From a virus, in IMG/VR virus record IMGVR_UViG_3300043464_001146, positions 1 to 30,060 of that record: DNA of 30,060 bases, one strand, 5' to 3'. Position 1 is the stretch's first letter; every line of letters begins with the position of its first letter. Of the stretch, positions 1 through 5,467 are shown piece by piece. The position numbers were made by a program, and so were the translations under genes. The notes below the pieces were generated by a model. It did not search any database and was not told the DNA's origin. It was given only the letters and a program-made list of their open reading frames with translations.

Positions 1-29
1 CGCTGCAGGAGAAAGAAAGATGCCTACAG

Positions 30-44
30 CCCCCCCCCCCCCCC
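30..44. repeat. Homopolymer of 15 C
   Basis: Fifteen consecutive C residues lie in the otherwise gene-free left edge (1-141), outside any convincing coding frame. Such a run can slip during replication or sequencing, so its true length is uncertain. The rest of 1-141 contains only a small hairpin (GGCTCA at 92-97 pairing with TGAGCC at 103-108, loop TTTCG) just downstream of the leftward Cro-like gene. It has no T tract, so I do not call it a terminator. Confidence 0.85.
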
Positions 45-141
45 TACCAAAGAGCTAGGGAGCGAGCGCCGACCGACGTAGGCCGGCTGCAGGCTCATTT
101 CGTGAGCCACCAGTGGTTCAGACTGCTGGATATGCATACAG

Positions 142-342
142 TTACTTGCCGCCAGAGTCAGCCGCCTCGGCTACCGCTGACTTTTGCGATTTCCAGATGG
201 CGTGCAGCTGCCAGAGGCGTCCATCAGGGATCTCCTCCCACTGGCTGACTGCCTGCGAGGTAACTCCAAGCCGCCTTGCTAGCTCAGCCCTTGACCCGGC
301 CCACGCGACAGCCTCCGACAAGGTGATTACTGGTTTGTCCAT
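142..342 (-). CDS. Cro/YdaS-like helix-turn-helix regulator
   Basis: This 66-residue protein has one helix-turn-helix at about residues 10-37 (AVAWAGSRAELARRLGVTSQAVSQWE), the pattern of YdaS/Cro-type phage regulators. It is transcribed divergently from the CI-like gene, with two operator copies (353-364 and 376-387) in between. By analogy with lambda it would be Cro, repressing the repressor promoter and leading a leftward operon whose later genes (perhaps replication) lie outside the window. No strong ribosome binding site is visible before the ATG. The role is inferred from fold, size and position; YdaS-type toxin-antitoxin annotation is the main alternative. Confidence 0.8.
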   Translation of the reverse strand: MDKPVITLSEAVAWAGSRAELARRLGVTSQAVSQWEEIPDGRLWQLHAIWKSQKSAVAEAADSGGK

Positions 343-352
343 GTACCAATTG

Positions 353-364
353 TAAGCTTACTTT
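353..364. promoter_or_regulatory. Operator copy 1 (switch region)
   Basis: The sequence TAAGCTTACTTT lies between the divergent Cro-like and CI-like genes. The identical 12-mer recurs at 943-954 upstream of the early operon. The core AAGCwTnCTT is shared with three more sites (376-387, 881-892, 911-922). This is the most likely binding site of the CI-like and/or Cro-like protein. Confidence 0.7.
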
Positions 365-375
365 TATGATTCCAG

Positions 376-387
376 CAAGCATACTTG
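376..387. promoter_or_regulatory. Operator copy 2 (switch region)
   Basis: CAAGCATACTTG is a near-perfect 12-bp dyad with one mismatched pair, 23 bp from copy 1. It lies upstream of the repressor if translation begins at 414, but inside the coding region if it begins at 366. This is an argument for the 414 start. Confidence 0.7.
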
Positions 388-413
388 ATTTAATTGCGCG
401 TACAACGGACGCC

Positions 414-812
414 ATGAACGAAGTCGGCGTGCGCATAGCCGAGTTGCGCGCAGAGAAGGCTCAGACACTTGCTACGGTCGCCAAGGCCGTGGGCGTGTCG
501 GGCGCTGCCGTTCAGCAGTGGGAGGCGGGATCAAGCAAGAACATCAAACTCGCGAACCTGACTCGCCTGGCAGAACACTTTGGCGTGTCGATCAGATGGC
601 TTGTGTCGGGCGAAGGCCCGCGACAGCCGGAAGAAGCTGGCACCGCCTTTGAGTCGCAGGCTCTTGCGCTGTTTCGCCAACTTGGCCCCGATGGTCAGCA
701 TGCAGCGCTTTCGCATCTCAACTGGATGGTTGCAAACGATTCAACGTCTAAGCAGGCAAGCGCCAGCAACCCCTACGCTGGCCTAAAGGCTCCAGTAAAG
801 TCCACGAGCTAA
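414..812 (+). CDS. CI-like phage repressor (XRE HTH), short form
   Basis: This 132-residue protein opens with an XRE/lambda-repressor-type helix-turn-helix, about residues 1-60 (VRIAELRAEKAQTLATVAKA, then GVSGAAVQQWE and LTRLAEHFGVSIRWLVSGEG). The C-terminal half (ALFRQLGPDGQHAALSHLNW) has no recognisable S24/LexA peptidase domain, so RecA-dependent self-cleavage is not evident. An in-frame ATG at 366 would add 16 residues. I prefer 414 because it keeps operator 2 outside the gene, although neither start has a strong ribosome binding site. A GC-rich hairpin follows the stop. It is flanked by operators on both sides, as lambda cI is by oR and oL. Confidence 0.85.
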   Translation: MNEVGVRIAELRAEKAQTLATVAKAVGVSGAAVQQWEAGSSKNIKLANLTRLAEHFGVSIRWLVSGEGPRQPEEAGTAFESQALALFRQLGPDGQHAALSHLNWMVANDSTSKQASASNPYAGLKAPVKSTS

Positions 813-826
813 CGCTGCGCCTTACT

Positions 827-863
827 GGCGCCAAACGCCTTCCAGGCGCTCCATGGCGCCTTT
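827..863 (+). terminator. Probable terminator after the repressor
   Basis: GGCGCC (827-832) pairs with GGCGCC (855-860), and an inner stem CGCCT (836-840) pairs with AGGCG (844-848) around loop TCC. A short T-rich TTTCCT follows. The structure sits 15 bases after the repressor stop and before the early promoter. The U tract is weak, so the efficiency is uncertain. Confidence 0.5.
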
Positions 864-880
864 CCTCGGTTGACCAAAAT

Positions 881-892
881 CAAGCTTTCTTG
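881..892. promoter_or_regulatory. Operator copy 3 (early promoter set)
   Basis: CAAGCTTTCTTG has outer CAAG/CTTG half-sites like copy 2 and lies 30 bp upstream of copy 4. A T-rich stretch follows it. It is the distal operator of the right-hand set. Confidence 0.6.
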
Positions 893-910
893 TTTTTTTG
901 CTTTTTTGAT

Positions 911-922
911 AAAGCATGCTTG
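911..922. promoter_or_regulatory. Operator copy 4, overlaps the early -35
   Basis: AAAGCATGCTTG contains the perfect 10-bp palindrome AAGCATGCTT. Its last three bases fall in the TTGACA -35 box (920-925), so bound repressor would block RNA polymerase. Confidence 0.7.
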
Positions 923-948
923 ACATACCCTGCCAATGTATTTAAGCT
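920..948 (+). promoter_or_regulatory. Early (pL-like) promoter
   Basis: A perfect -35 TTGACA (920-925) is followed by a 17-bp spacer and a weak -10 TAAGCT (943-948). It lies 37 bp upstream of the first early gene. Operators 4 and 5 cover the -35 and the -10. The poor -10 is the weak point of the call; overlap with two operators is the main support. Confidence 0.65.
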
Positions 949-954
949 TACTTT
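943..954. promoter_or_regulatory. Operator copy 5, overlaps the early -10
   Basis: TAAGCTTACTTT is identical over 12 bp to operator 1 at 353-364. It covers the -10 box of the early promoter. Confidence 0.7.
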
Positions 955-984
955 ACACCGCACTGACAGCGGCAGGAGAGAACG

Positions 985-1293
985 ATGTTTGATCTGAACG
1001 CAGCACACCGACGCGCTTACGATGAAGTTTGGGGCGCCTTGCCGTCCAACGATCCCGTCCCGGCATTGTTTGCCGCCGGATATACGGTTGGCGCACAGGA
1101 AGACCTGGCGCAGTGGCTCATGGAAGAGGAAGTCTGCACGCCCGCCCAACTGGTGCGCGCAGTCCAGGCCGGCACTCTGGCCGCCTGGTACCACGAGTTC
1201 AGCAACGCCTGGGCAACCCGTCGAGCCTGGCAACTGAAGCGCCTGCACGCACTCGGCGAAGACATGTCCGATGCAACGGAGGGCTGGCAATGA
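985..1293 (+). CDS. Hypothetical early protein
   Basis: This 102-residue protein is the first gene of the early operon, with a good ribosome binding site (GGCAGGAGAG) before the ATG. It is helical and acidic with many Trp and Ala residues, and shows no signal peptide or membrane segment. I do not recognise the family. The stop overlaps the next start (ATGA), so translation is coupled. First genes of such operons are often host-takeover or anti-host proteins, but nothing in the sequence shows this. Confidence 0.75.
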   Translation: MFDLNAAHRRAYDEVWGALPSNDPVPALFAAGYTVGAQEDLAQWLMEEEVCTPAQLVRAVQAGTLAAWYHEFSNAWATRRAWQLKRLHALGEDMSDATEGWQ

Positions 1294-1502
1294 GCACTCT
1301 GACTCTGCACACCAGCGAGCCGGTCAGCATCAGCACGCAGGACATTCACGGAGGCGTCTGTGCGCCTTTCCGTGTGCTGAAGGTCTCCGTTGTCTGCAAC
1401 GACGGTCACCGCATGACTGTCGACATCTGTTGCCCGATTGACTCGACGCCGGACATTGACCTGTCTGCGCAGCAAGTCGTGTTGCGCAAGGAGGCGGCAT
1501 GA
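1290..1502 (+). CDS. Hypothetical small early protein
   Basis: This 70-residue product starts at the ATG overlapping the upstream stop (ATGA). It looks like a compact beta-rich protein, with VLKVSVVCNDGHRMTVDICC in the middle. Three cysteines (residues 24, 36 and 48-49 region) are present but not spaced like a standard zinc site. The family is not recognised. The 3' end overlaps the next gene, again by ATGA. Confidence 0.65.
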   Translation: MSTLTLHTSEPVSISTQDIHGGVCAPFRVLKVSVVCNDGHRMTVDICCPIDSTPDIDLSAQQVVLRKEAA

Positions 1503-1651
1503 CTGCACGCCAACAGATTGAGCAGGCGGGCCGTGCGCCCGTGCTGGGCTGGTGCGACCAGCGCCGCAAAGGCCACCCGGTGAATCTCACCAAAACGGAC
1601 ATCCGCAAGACATGGGCAGCAGTCCAGAAAGTTCAGGAGAAACAGAAATGA
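1499..1651 (+). CDS. Hypothetical 50-residue basic protein
   Basis: This small gene fills the space between two others with an ATGA overlap at each end. It is preceded by GGAGG in GCAAGGAGGCGGC, an excellent ribosome binding site. The product is basic (MTARQQIEQAGRAPVLGWC start) and ends KVQEKQK. The family is not recognised. Exact tiling with its neighbours is the main evidence that it is real. Confidence 0.6.
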   Translation: MTARQQIEQAGRAPVLGWCDQRRKGHPVNLTKTDIRKTWAAVQKVQEKQK

Positions 1652-1815
1652 GCAACTCGCATTCAACAAGGTACGGCCAAGGCTGGCGCGACTGCCAGCA
1701 GCAACAGCGGCAGCACGATGCCGCAGAGGGAATCATCAACGCGGCCATCTGGGGCGCTGCCCTGTGGGCGGTGCTGGGCTTGGTTCTCGTAACTTTGTGG
1801 GGAGTGATGCTGTGA
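1648..1815 (+). CDS. Small single-span membrane protein
   Basis: This 55-residue protein has a Gln-rich polar N-terminus and one strong transmembrane segment near the C-terminus (about residues 31-53, AAIWGAALWAVLGLVLVTLW). The topology is probably N-in, with almost nothing after the membrane span. It is tiled by ATGA and GTGA overlaps between its neighbours. Small membrane proteins in early operons can affect host physiology or superinfection, but the function here is unknown. Confidence 0.65.
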   Translation: MSNSHSTRYGQGWRDCQQQQRQHDAAEGIINAAIWGAALWAVLGLVLVTLWGVML

Positions 1816-2432
1816 AGGTCTATCAAGCAATTGCAGCAGTGGCGGCAACGATGGCAGAAGCCGGCATTGCAAAAGCCCGCAAGAATCAGGCGCAGGGCTA
1901 CTCGTTTCGCGGGATTGACGATGTGTATAACGCGCTCGGGCCGGTACTGGCTCGCAACGGGCTGGTTGTGCTGCCACGCACCCTGAGCCGCGAGTGCATA
2001 GAGCGCCAGACGGCAAAAGGATCGCCGCTGTTTTACGTCACCGTCGAAGTCGAATTCGATTTCGTGTCCGCAGAAGACGGCAGCAAGCACACCGTCAAAA
2101 CATACGGCGAAGCGATGGACAGCGCAGACAAGGCCACCAACAAGGCCATGAGCGCGGCTTACAAGTACGCAGCAATGCAGGCGTTTTGCATCCCGACAGA
2201 AGGTGACAACGACGCCGACGCACACACGCATGACGTTGCGCCAAGGCCCGCGCAGCGCGTCAACGACGCGGAAGCTGCACTCATCTTGGACAGCCTTAGA
2301 GAAGCTGCTGTAGACGGCCTGGAAGCCCTTCAGGCGCGGTTCAAGTCCATCCCCAACAGCCCGACAAAGACCGCCGTCTGGACGCAGCACCAGGCCGCAT
2401 TGAAATCAGCCGCAGAGAAGGTGCCAGCATGA
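1812..2432 (+). CDS. erf: ERF-family single-strand annealing protein
   Basis: This 206-residue protein matches the ERF superfamily (P22 Erf type), which anneals complementary single strands in phage recombination. The signature region includes KARKNQAQGYSFRGIDDVYN at about residues 21-40, then VLARNGLVVLPR, and the YGEAMDSADKATNKAMSAAY segment around residues 105-125. The GTG start at 1812 overlaps the previous stop (GTGA) and has GGGGAG 7 bases upstream; the earlier ATG at 1764 would lie inside the membrane protein gene. It is paired with a YqaJ exonuclease and an SSB-tailed protein, a Red-like module. The variable C-terminus probably mediates contacts with DNA or partners. Confidence 0.9.
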   Translation: MKVYQAIAAVAATMAEAGIAKARKNQAQGYSFRGIDDVYNALGPVLARNGLVVLPRTLSRECIERQTAKGSPLFYVTVEVEFDFVSAEDGSKHTVKTYGEAMDSADKATNKAMSAAYKYAAMQAFCIPTEGDNDADAHTHDVAPRPAQRVNDAEAALILDSLREAAVDGLEALQARFKSIPNSPTKTAVWTQHQAALKSAAEKVPA

Positions 2433-2647
2433 ACACGCAAACCTATCCCAACAAACCGATGCGCAGGCGTGGCGATGTTTTCCGTAGCGATGCCACCGGC
2501 GCGTTGCGCAACCTCGTTGATGTAGTGCGGCGCAGAGATGCCGACTATGTGATGGCGCACCAGTGCAAGCCGGCAACGGACGAAGACTTAGGCCGCGCGC
2601 TGTGCCGTGCAGAAGATGCGTTGGACGAACTGGACGGGCGGCTGTGA
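2429..2647 (+). CDS. Hypothetical protein between annealase and nuclease
   Basis: This 72-residue protein has a basic N-terminal half (PMRRRGDVF) and an acidic C-terminal helix (ATDEDLGRALCRAEDALDEL). It is coupled by ATGA to erf and by GTGA to the exonuclease gene. The family is not recognised. Its position suggests an accessory role in recombination, but that is inference only. Confidence 0.7.
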   Translation: MNTQTYPNKPMRRRGDVFRSDATGALRNLVDVVRRRDADYVMAHQCKPATDEDLGRALCRAEDALDELDGRL

Positions 2648-3258
2648 ACGACGCAGAGAAGTCTGCGTTCCTGTCGGCTCGCTGCGGCAAGCTCACGGCC
2701 AGCCGCATGCATCAGGCGCTGGACATGACGGCGAAAGGCGCTGAAGGCGCAAAGCGTCGAGCACTGAAGTACGAAATTCTTGCCGAGCGCATCACCGGCG
2801 ACACGGTGCCGCACTTTGTCAATTCGTTCATGCAGTGGGGCATTGAGCAAGAGCCTGCCGCGAAGTCGGCATTTGAACTTGCAACGGGTCAGCTGATTAC
2901 CCCGTGCGGGACGATTGACCACCCAGAGATTGATTTGTTTGCAGCAACTCCCGACGGGTTCCTGCCTGGCGGCGTAATCGAGTTCAAGTGCCCGCAGACG
3001 ACGACGCATGTTTCGTGGCTACTGGCTGGCGGCGTACCAGACCAGCACAAGCCGCAAATCCTGGCCCAGTTGGCATGCACGGGCCGCGAGCATGCGGTGT
3101 TTGTCTCTTTCGACCCGCGTGTGCGTGATCCTCGCAAGCAGTTGCACATCGCTGAGTGGACGCCTAAGCGCGAAGAGGTCGAAGAGATCGAAGAACACGC
3201 CCGCAAATTCCTTGCGGAAGTGGAAGCAATGTTTGAACAACTAACGGAGAAAGCATGA
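2644..3258 (+). CDS. YqaJ-type recombination exonuclease
   Basis: This 204-residue PD-(D/E)xK nuclease is of the YqaJ/lambda-exonuclease group, which resects double-strand ends to give single strands for the annealase. Visible are the N-terminal LSARCGKLTASR motif (residues 10-21), GIEQEPAA with Glu70, the catalytic ATPDGFL (Asp104) and IEFKCP (Glu113, Lys115), and the PQILAQLACTGRE helix (Gln138, Gln142). The GTG at 2644 overlaps the preceding stop. An upstream ATG at 2563 in the same frame would overlap the previous gene by 84 bases and add an Arg-rich stretch unlike the family, so it is rejected. Confidence 0.92.
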   Translation: MNDAEKSAFLSARCGKLTASRMHQALDMTAKGAEGAKRRALKYEILAERITGDTVPHFVNSFMQWGIEQEPAAKSAFELATGQLITPCGTIDHPEIDLFAATPDGFLPGGVIEFKCPQTTTHVSWLLAGGVPDQHKPQILAQLACTGREHAVFVSFDPRVRDPRKQLHIAEWTPKREEVEEIEEHARKFLAEVEAMFEQLTEKA

Positions 3259-3521
3259 GCACTCAGTTTGACAACAACAACACCGGAGTTATTTCCAAAA
3301 ACCTGCGAAAAGAAGCGGACACGCATCCGGACGTGAAAGGCCAGATCACCGTAGAAGGTGTTGAGTATTGGCTAGATGGTTGGCAGCGACAGCGCAACGA
3401 CGGCACGGGTTCTTTTTACTCGCTGCGGGTTAAGCGCAAAGACGCTCCTGCTGCTGCGCCCAAGCCCTCACAAAAACCCGCACCGCGACGCGCGCAAGAA
3501 GACGAAGACATCCCGTTCTAG
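3255..3521 (+). CDS. SSB-tailed small recombination protein
   Basis: This 88-residue protein has a compact N-terminal domain (residues 1-62, VKGQITVEGVEYWLDGWQRQ region) and a Pro/Ala/Lys linker. It ends in EDEDIPF, essentially the acidic tip of bacterial SSB (DDDIPF), which docks onto many repair proteins. The body is too short for a complete classical OB fold, so it may be a reduced ssDNA-binding protein or an SSB mimic. It closes the erf-yqaJ module and is followed by a long non-coding repeat array. Confidence 0.75.
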   Translation: MSTQFDNNNTGVISKNLRKEADTHPDVKGQITVEGVEYWLDGWQRQRNDGTGSFYSLRVKRKDAPAAAPKPSQKPAPRRAQEDEDIPF

Positions 3522-3838
3522 GCAGACCCGGCGAGTCATGGCAAGGCGGGGTCACGCATGGCGCGGCATGACTAGGCAGGCGTGCCTTGGCGCGGCTCGG
3601 CAAGGCACGGCAAGGACTGGCGAAACAAGGCAGGCGTGGCTGGGCAGGGCGGGGCGAGGCGAGGCGACACCCGGCGCGGTGAGGCAGGCAGGGCGTGGCT
3701 TGGATCGGCGCGGCAGCGCAAGGCCCGGCGAGGATTGGCAGGCAAGGCGGGGCGAGGCCAGGCAAGGCGCGGCGGGGCGAGGCAGGCATGGCAGGGCGGG
3801 GCCGGGCTCGGCATGGCGCGGTGAGGCATGGCAGGCCG
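3521..3838 (+). repeat. Degenerate GGCNN pentamer array 1
   Basis: About 318 bases consist almost entirely of a period-5 motif, consensus GGC followed by two variable bases (GGCAA, GGCGG, GGCGA, GGCAT and similar). The G-rich strand is the coding strand. Because 15 bases make five codons, all frames stay open and give low-complexity Arg/Gly/Ala reading frames on both strands; none has a plausible ribosome binding site or normal composition. I treat the tract as non-coding. It fills the gap between the SSB-tailed gene and the twin hairpins. Confidence 0.85.
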
Positions 3839-3846
3839 TTTTCAGT

Positions 3847-3866
3847 GGTCAGGGACAGCCCTGACC
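3847..3866 (+). promoter_or_regulatory. Perfect 8-bp hairpin in a 5' leader
   Basis: GGTCAGGG (3847-3854) pairs perfectly with CCCTGACC (3859-3866) around the tetraloop ACAG. No U tract follows, so it is not an intrinsic terminator. It directly abuts a second hairpin and lies 38 bases before the ATG at 3904. Confidence 0.75.
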
Positions 3867-3883
3867 GATGCGAATGGCGCATC
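3867..3883 (+). promoter_or_regulatory. Second perfect hairpin in the same leader
   Basis: GATGCG (3867-3872) pairs with CGCATC (3878-3883) around loop AATGG, with no gap after the first hairpin. The ribosome binding site AGGAGAGAG follows a few bases later. The pair could coaxially stack and act as a protein-binding leader, an RNase or pausing site. Confidence 0.7.
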
Positions 3884-3903
3884 AACTTAGGAGAGAGTGA
3901 CAG

Positions 3904-4671
3904 ATGGCTACGACAAAGAGTACCGAAATCGAAGTCCCGGAGATTCGACGCGAGCGACTCACCGTCAACGTGCTTGGTCGCACCCCGCTGATTCTGAATC
4001 GACTCAGCGAAAAGGTGCTGCATGAGCTGCTAATGCCGAAAGGCCGCAAGAACGCGGCAGAAAAGGCTAGCAGCTTGAAGCATGACCCGATGGCAGAGTT
4101 TCGCAGCTCACCGCACCGGATCAACGACGACAGCGCCGCAACCTTGCTGGCTATGCCAAGCACCGCATTTAAAGGCGCGCTCAGAACAGCAGCAATTGAT
4201 GTGCCCGGCGCAGCCAAGTCGCAGATCGGCCGGCTGACGTTTATCGAGGGCGAATACATCCAAATCTTTGGCGTCCCCAAGGTTCTGATGACGCCCGTGC
4301 GCAGCGCCGACATGAACCGCACACCGGACATCCGCACCCGCTGCATCGTTCCGCATTGGGCCGCAACGATCCATGTGCATTTCGCGTCGTCAATCATTAA
4401 AACCACAAGCATCGTCAACCTGCTGACCCAGGCCGGGTTAACGATCGGTGTGGGCGATTGGCGTCCGGAGAAAGGCAGCGGAACTTTCGGCCAATTCGAC
4501 ATTGGCATGGCCGAAACCGATCCGGCGTTTGCGCAGGTTGTGAGTACGGGCGGCAGGGCTGCGCAGATTGCGGCAATGGATGACCCGCAGTGCTATGACG
4601 ATCAAACCGAGGAATTGATGGGCTGGTTCGATGTCGAGGTGAAGCGTCGCGGATTTAAGGTGGCTGCGTAA
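3904..4671 (+). CDS. Phage protein with RAMP/Cas7-like motifs
   Basis: This 255-residue protein belongs, as I remember it, to a widespread phage family that usually lacks a named function and sits near recombination genes. It starts with a basic, RLTVNVLGRTPLILN-type strand. Residues 84-94 (MPSTAFKGALR) resemble the PGSSLKGALR signature of CRISPR RAMP proteins. Residues 178-198 form a Gly-rich stretch (VGDWRPEKGSGTFGQF) like the RAMP C-terminal glycine loop. RAMP similarity is my inference, not an established assignment. The ribosome binding site is AGGAGAGAG. The stop overlaps the next start (TAATG). Confidence 0.75.
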   Translation: MATTKSTEIEVPEIRRERLTVNVLGRTPLILNRLSEKVLHELLMPKGRKNAAEKASSLKHDPMAEFRSSPHRINDDSAATLLAMPSTAFKGALRTAAIDVPGAAKSQIGRLTFIEGEYIQIFGVPKVLMTPVRSADMNRTPDIRTRCIVPHWAATIHVHFASSIIKTTSIVNLLTQAGLTIGVGDWRPEKGSGTFGQFDIGMAETDPAFAQVVSTGGRAAQIAAMDDPQCYDDQTEELMGWFDVEVKRRGFKVAA

Positions 4672-5147
4672 TGGAAACGATCAGCGAGTGGCTAGACGAG
4701 ATTGAGCGCGAGCGCCCCAACATTACACCAGACGAACTGGTGGAGTTGGCGCAAGACCCCGACTGTCCGGCGCACAACTGCTTTGAGTGGGACAACGAAA
4801 AGGCGGGGCACGCACATCGCGTGTGGCAAGCCCGCACTCTGCTTTCGCGCAGGGTTGTCATCACCACCGACAGTTACTCGCTGACCGTCCCCAGGTATGT
4901 GCGCAACCCCGAGGCGCAACCGTCAACGCAAAGTTATATCGCCACCCGCTCTATCAGCGTTGAGGACTTGCAGCACCAGACACTGGCGCAGGAGTTTGCA
5001 CGCGCCCGTGCATTGCTGGAACGCACGCGGGAGTTGTCGCGGATGTTTGGGCTGATGCGCGAAGTGGACGAGATGGTGGAGCGCCTGGGGTTGATGAGCG
5101 CAAGGGTTGTGCGTCGCCGGCCAGATGAGGATGGGCTGGCGGCGTAA
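4671..5147 (+). CDS. Conserved phage protein, partner of the RAMP-like gene
   Basis: This 158-residue protein is coupled to the preceding gene by a one-base TAATG overlap. The N-terminal half has the pattern DELVELAQDPDCPAHNCFEW followed by a helix (HAHRVWQARTLLSRRV), which I have seen in many phage early regions without a known function. The C-terminal half is a long charged helix (residues about 105-150, FARARALLERTRELSRMF) that may form a coiled coil. With 3904-4671 it forms a two-gene cassette bounded by pentamer arrays on both sides. Confidence 0.75.
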   Translation: METISEWLDEIERERPNITPDELVELAQDPDCPAHNCFEWDNEKAGHAHRVWQARTLLSRRVVITTDSYSLTVPRYVRNPEAQPSTQSYIATRSISVEDLQHQTLAQEFARARALLERTRELSRMFGLMREVDEMVERLGLMSARVVRRRPDEDGLAA

Positions 5148-5260
5148 GGCAGGCGTGGTCAGGACAGGCGCGGCGCGGCGGGGCGGGCGGGGCGGGGCAG
5201 GCGAGGACTGGCATGGCCCGGTAACGCGGGGCACGGTGTGGCAGGCGAGGTGTGGCGGTG
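5148..5260 (+). repeat. Degenerate GGCNN pentamer array 2
   Basis: The same period-5 GGCNN pattern and the same G-rich strand as at 3521-3838 fill the space between the two-gene cassette and the next gene. It fades out into AAAGGAAAGGCAAGAC, which serves as ribosome binding site for 5282. With the first array it brackets 3904-5147. Confidence 0.75.
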
Positions 5261-5281
5261 ATTGGAAAGGAAAGGCAAGAC

Positions 5282-5467
5282 ATGGCGGGCACGGTAAGTC
5301 CATTCGACACGCGGCACCTGCCGCAGCTCCAAGAAGCATTCGGCAAGCAGTGGGTGCCGCATGCAGGCAGGCCGAAAAAAGCGCGCGACACGCTCACGCC
5401 TAAGCTGCGGGCCGCTGAGCGCCTGCTGCGAAACCACGGGTACGAAGTGCGGAAACCTGGTGAATGA
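5282..5467 (+). CDS. Small basic protein upstream of the methylase
   Basis: This 61-residue protein starts at an ATG with AAGGAAAGG upstream; an in-frame GTG at 5252 would lie in the repeat array and is less likely. It is basic, with RPKKARDTLTPKLRAAERLL and NHGYEVRK, and is probably DNA-binding or helical. Its 3' end overlaps both candidate starts of the following locus (GTG 5460 and ATG 5464), so it is coupled to the methyltransferase. The family is not recognised. Confidence 0.65.
   Translation: MAGTVSPFDTRHLPQLQEAFGKQWVPHAGRPKKARDTLTPKLRAAERLLRNHGYEVRKPGE

Noticed and set aside
92-108. Terminator for the Cro-like gene
   Set aside because: There is a 6-bp hairpin but no T tract on the transcribed strand, so evidence is too weak.
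1587-2390. 267-codon reading frame antisense to erf
   Set aside because: Runs opposite ERF and the membrane protein gene, with Cys/Arg-rich composition and no start signal.
3376-4023. Long Arg/Gly/Ala-rich reading frames on both strands across the pentamer array
   Set aside because: They are by-products of a period-5 repeat, lack ribosome binding sites and have abnormal composition.
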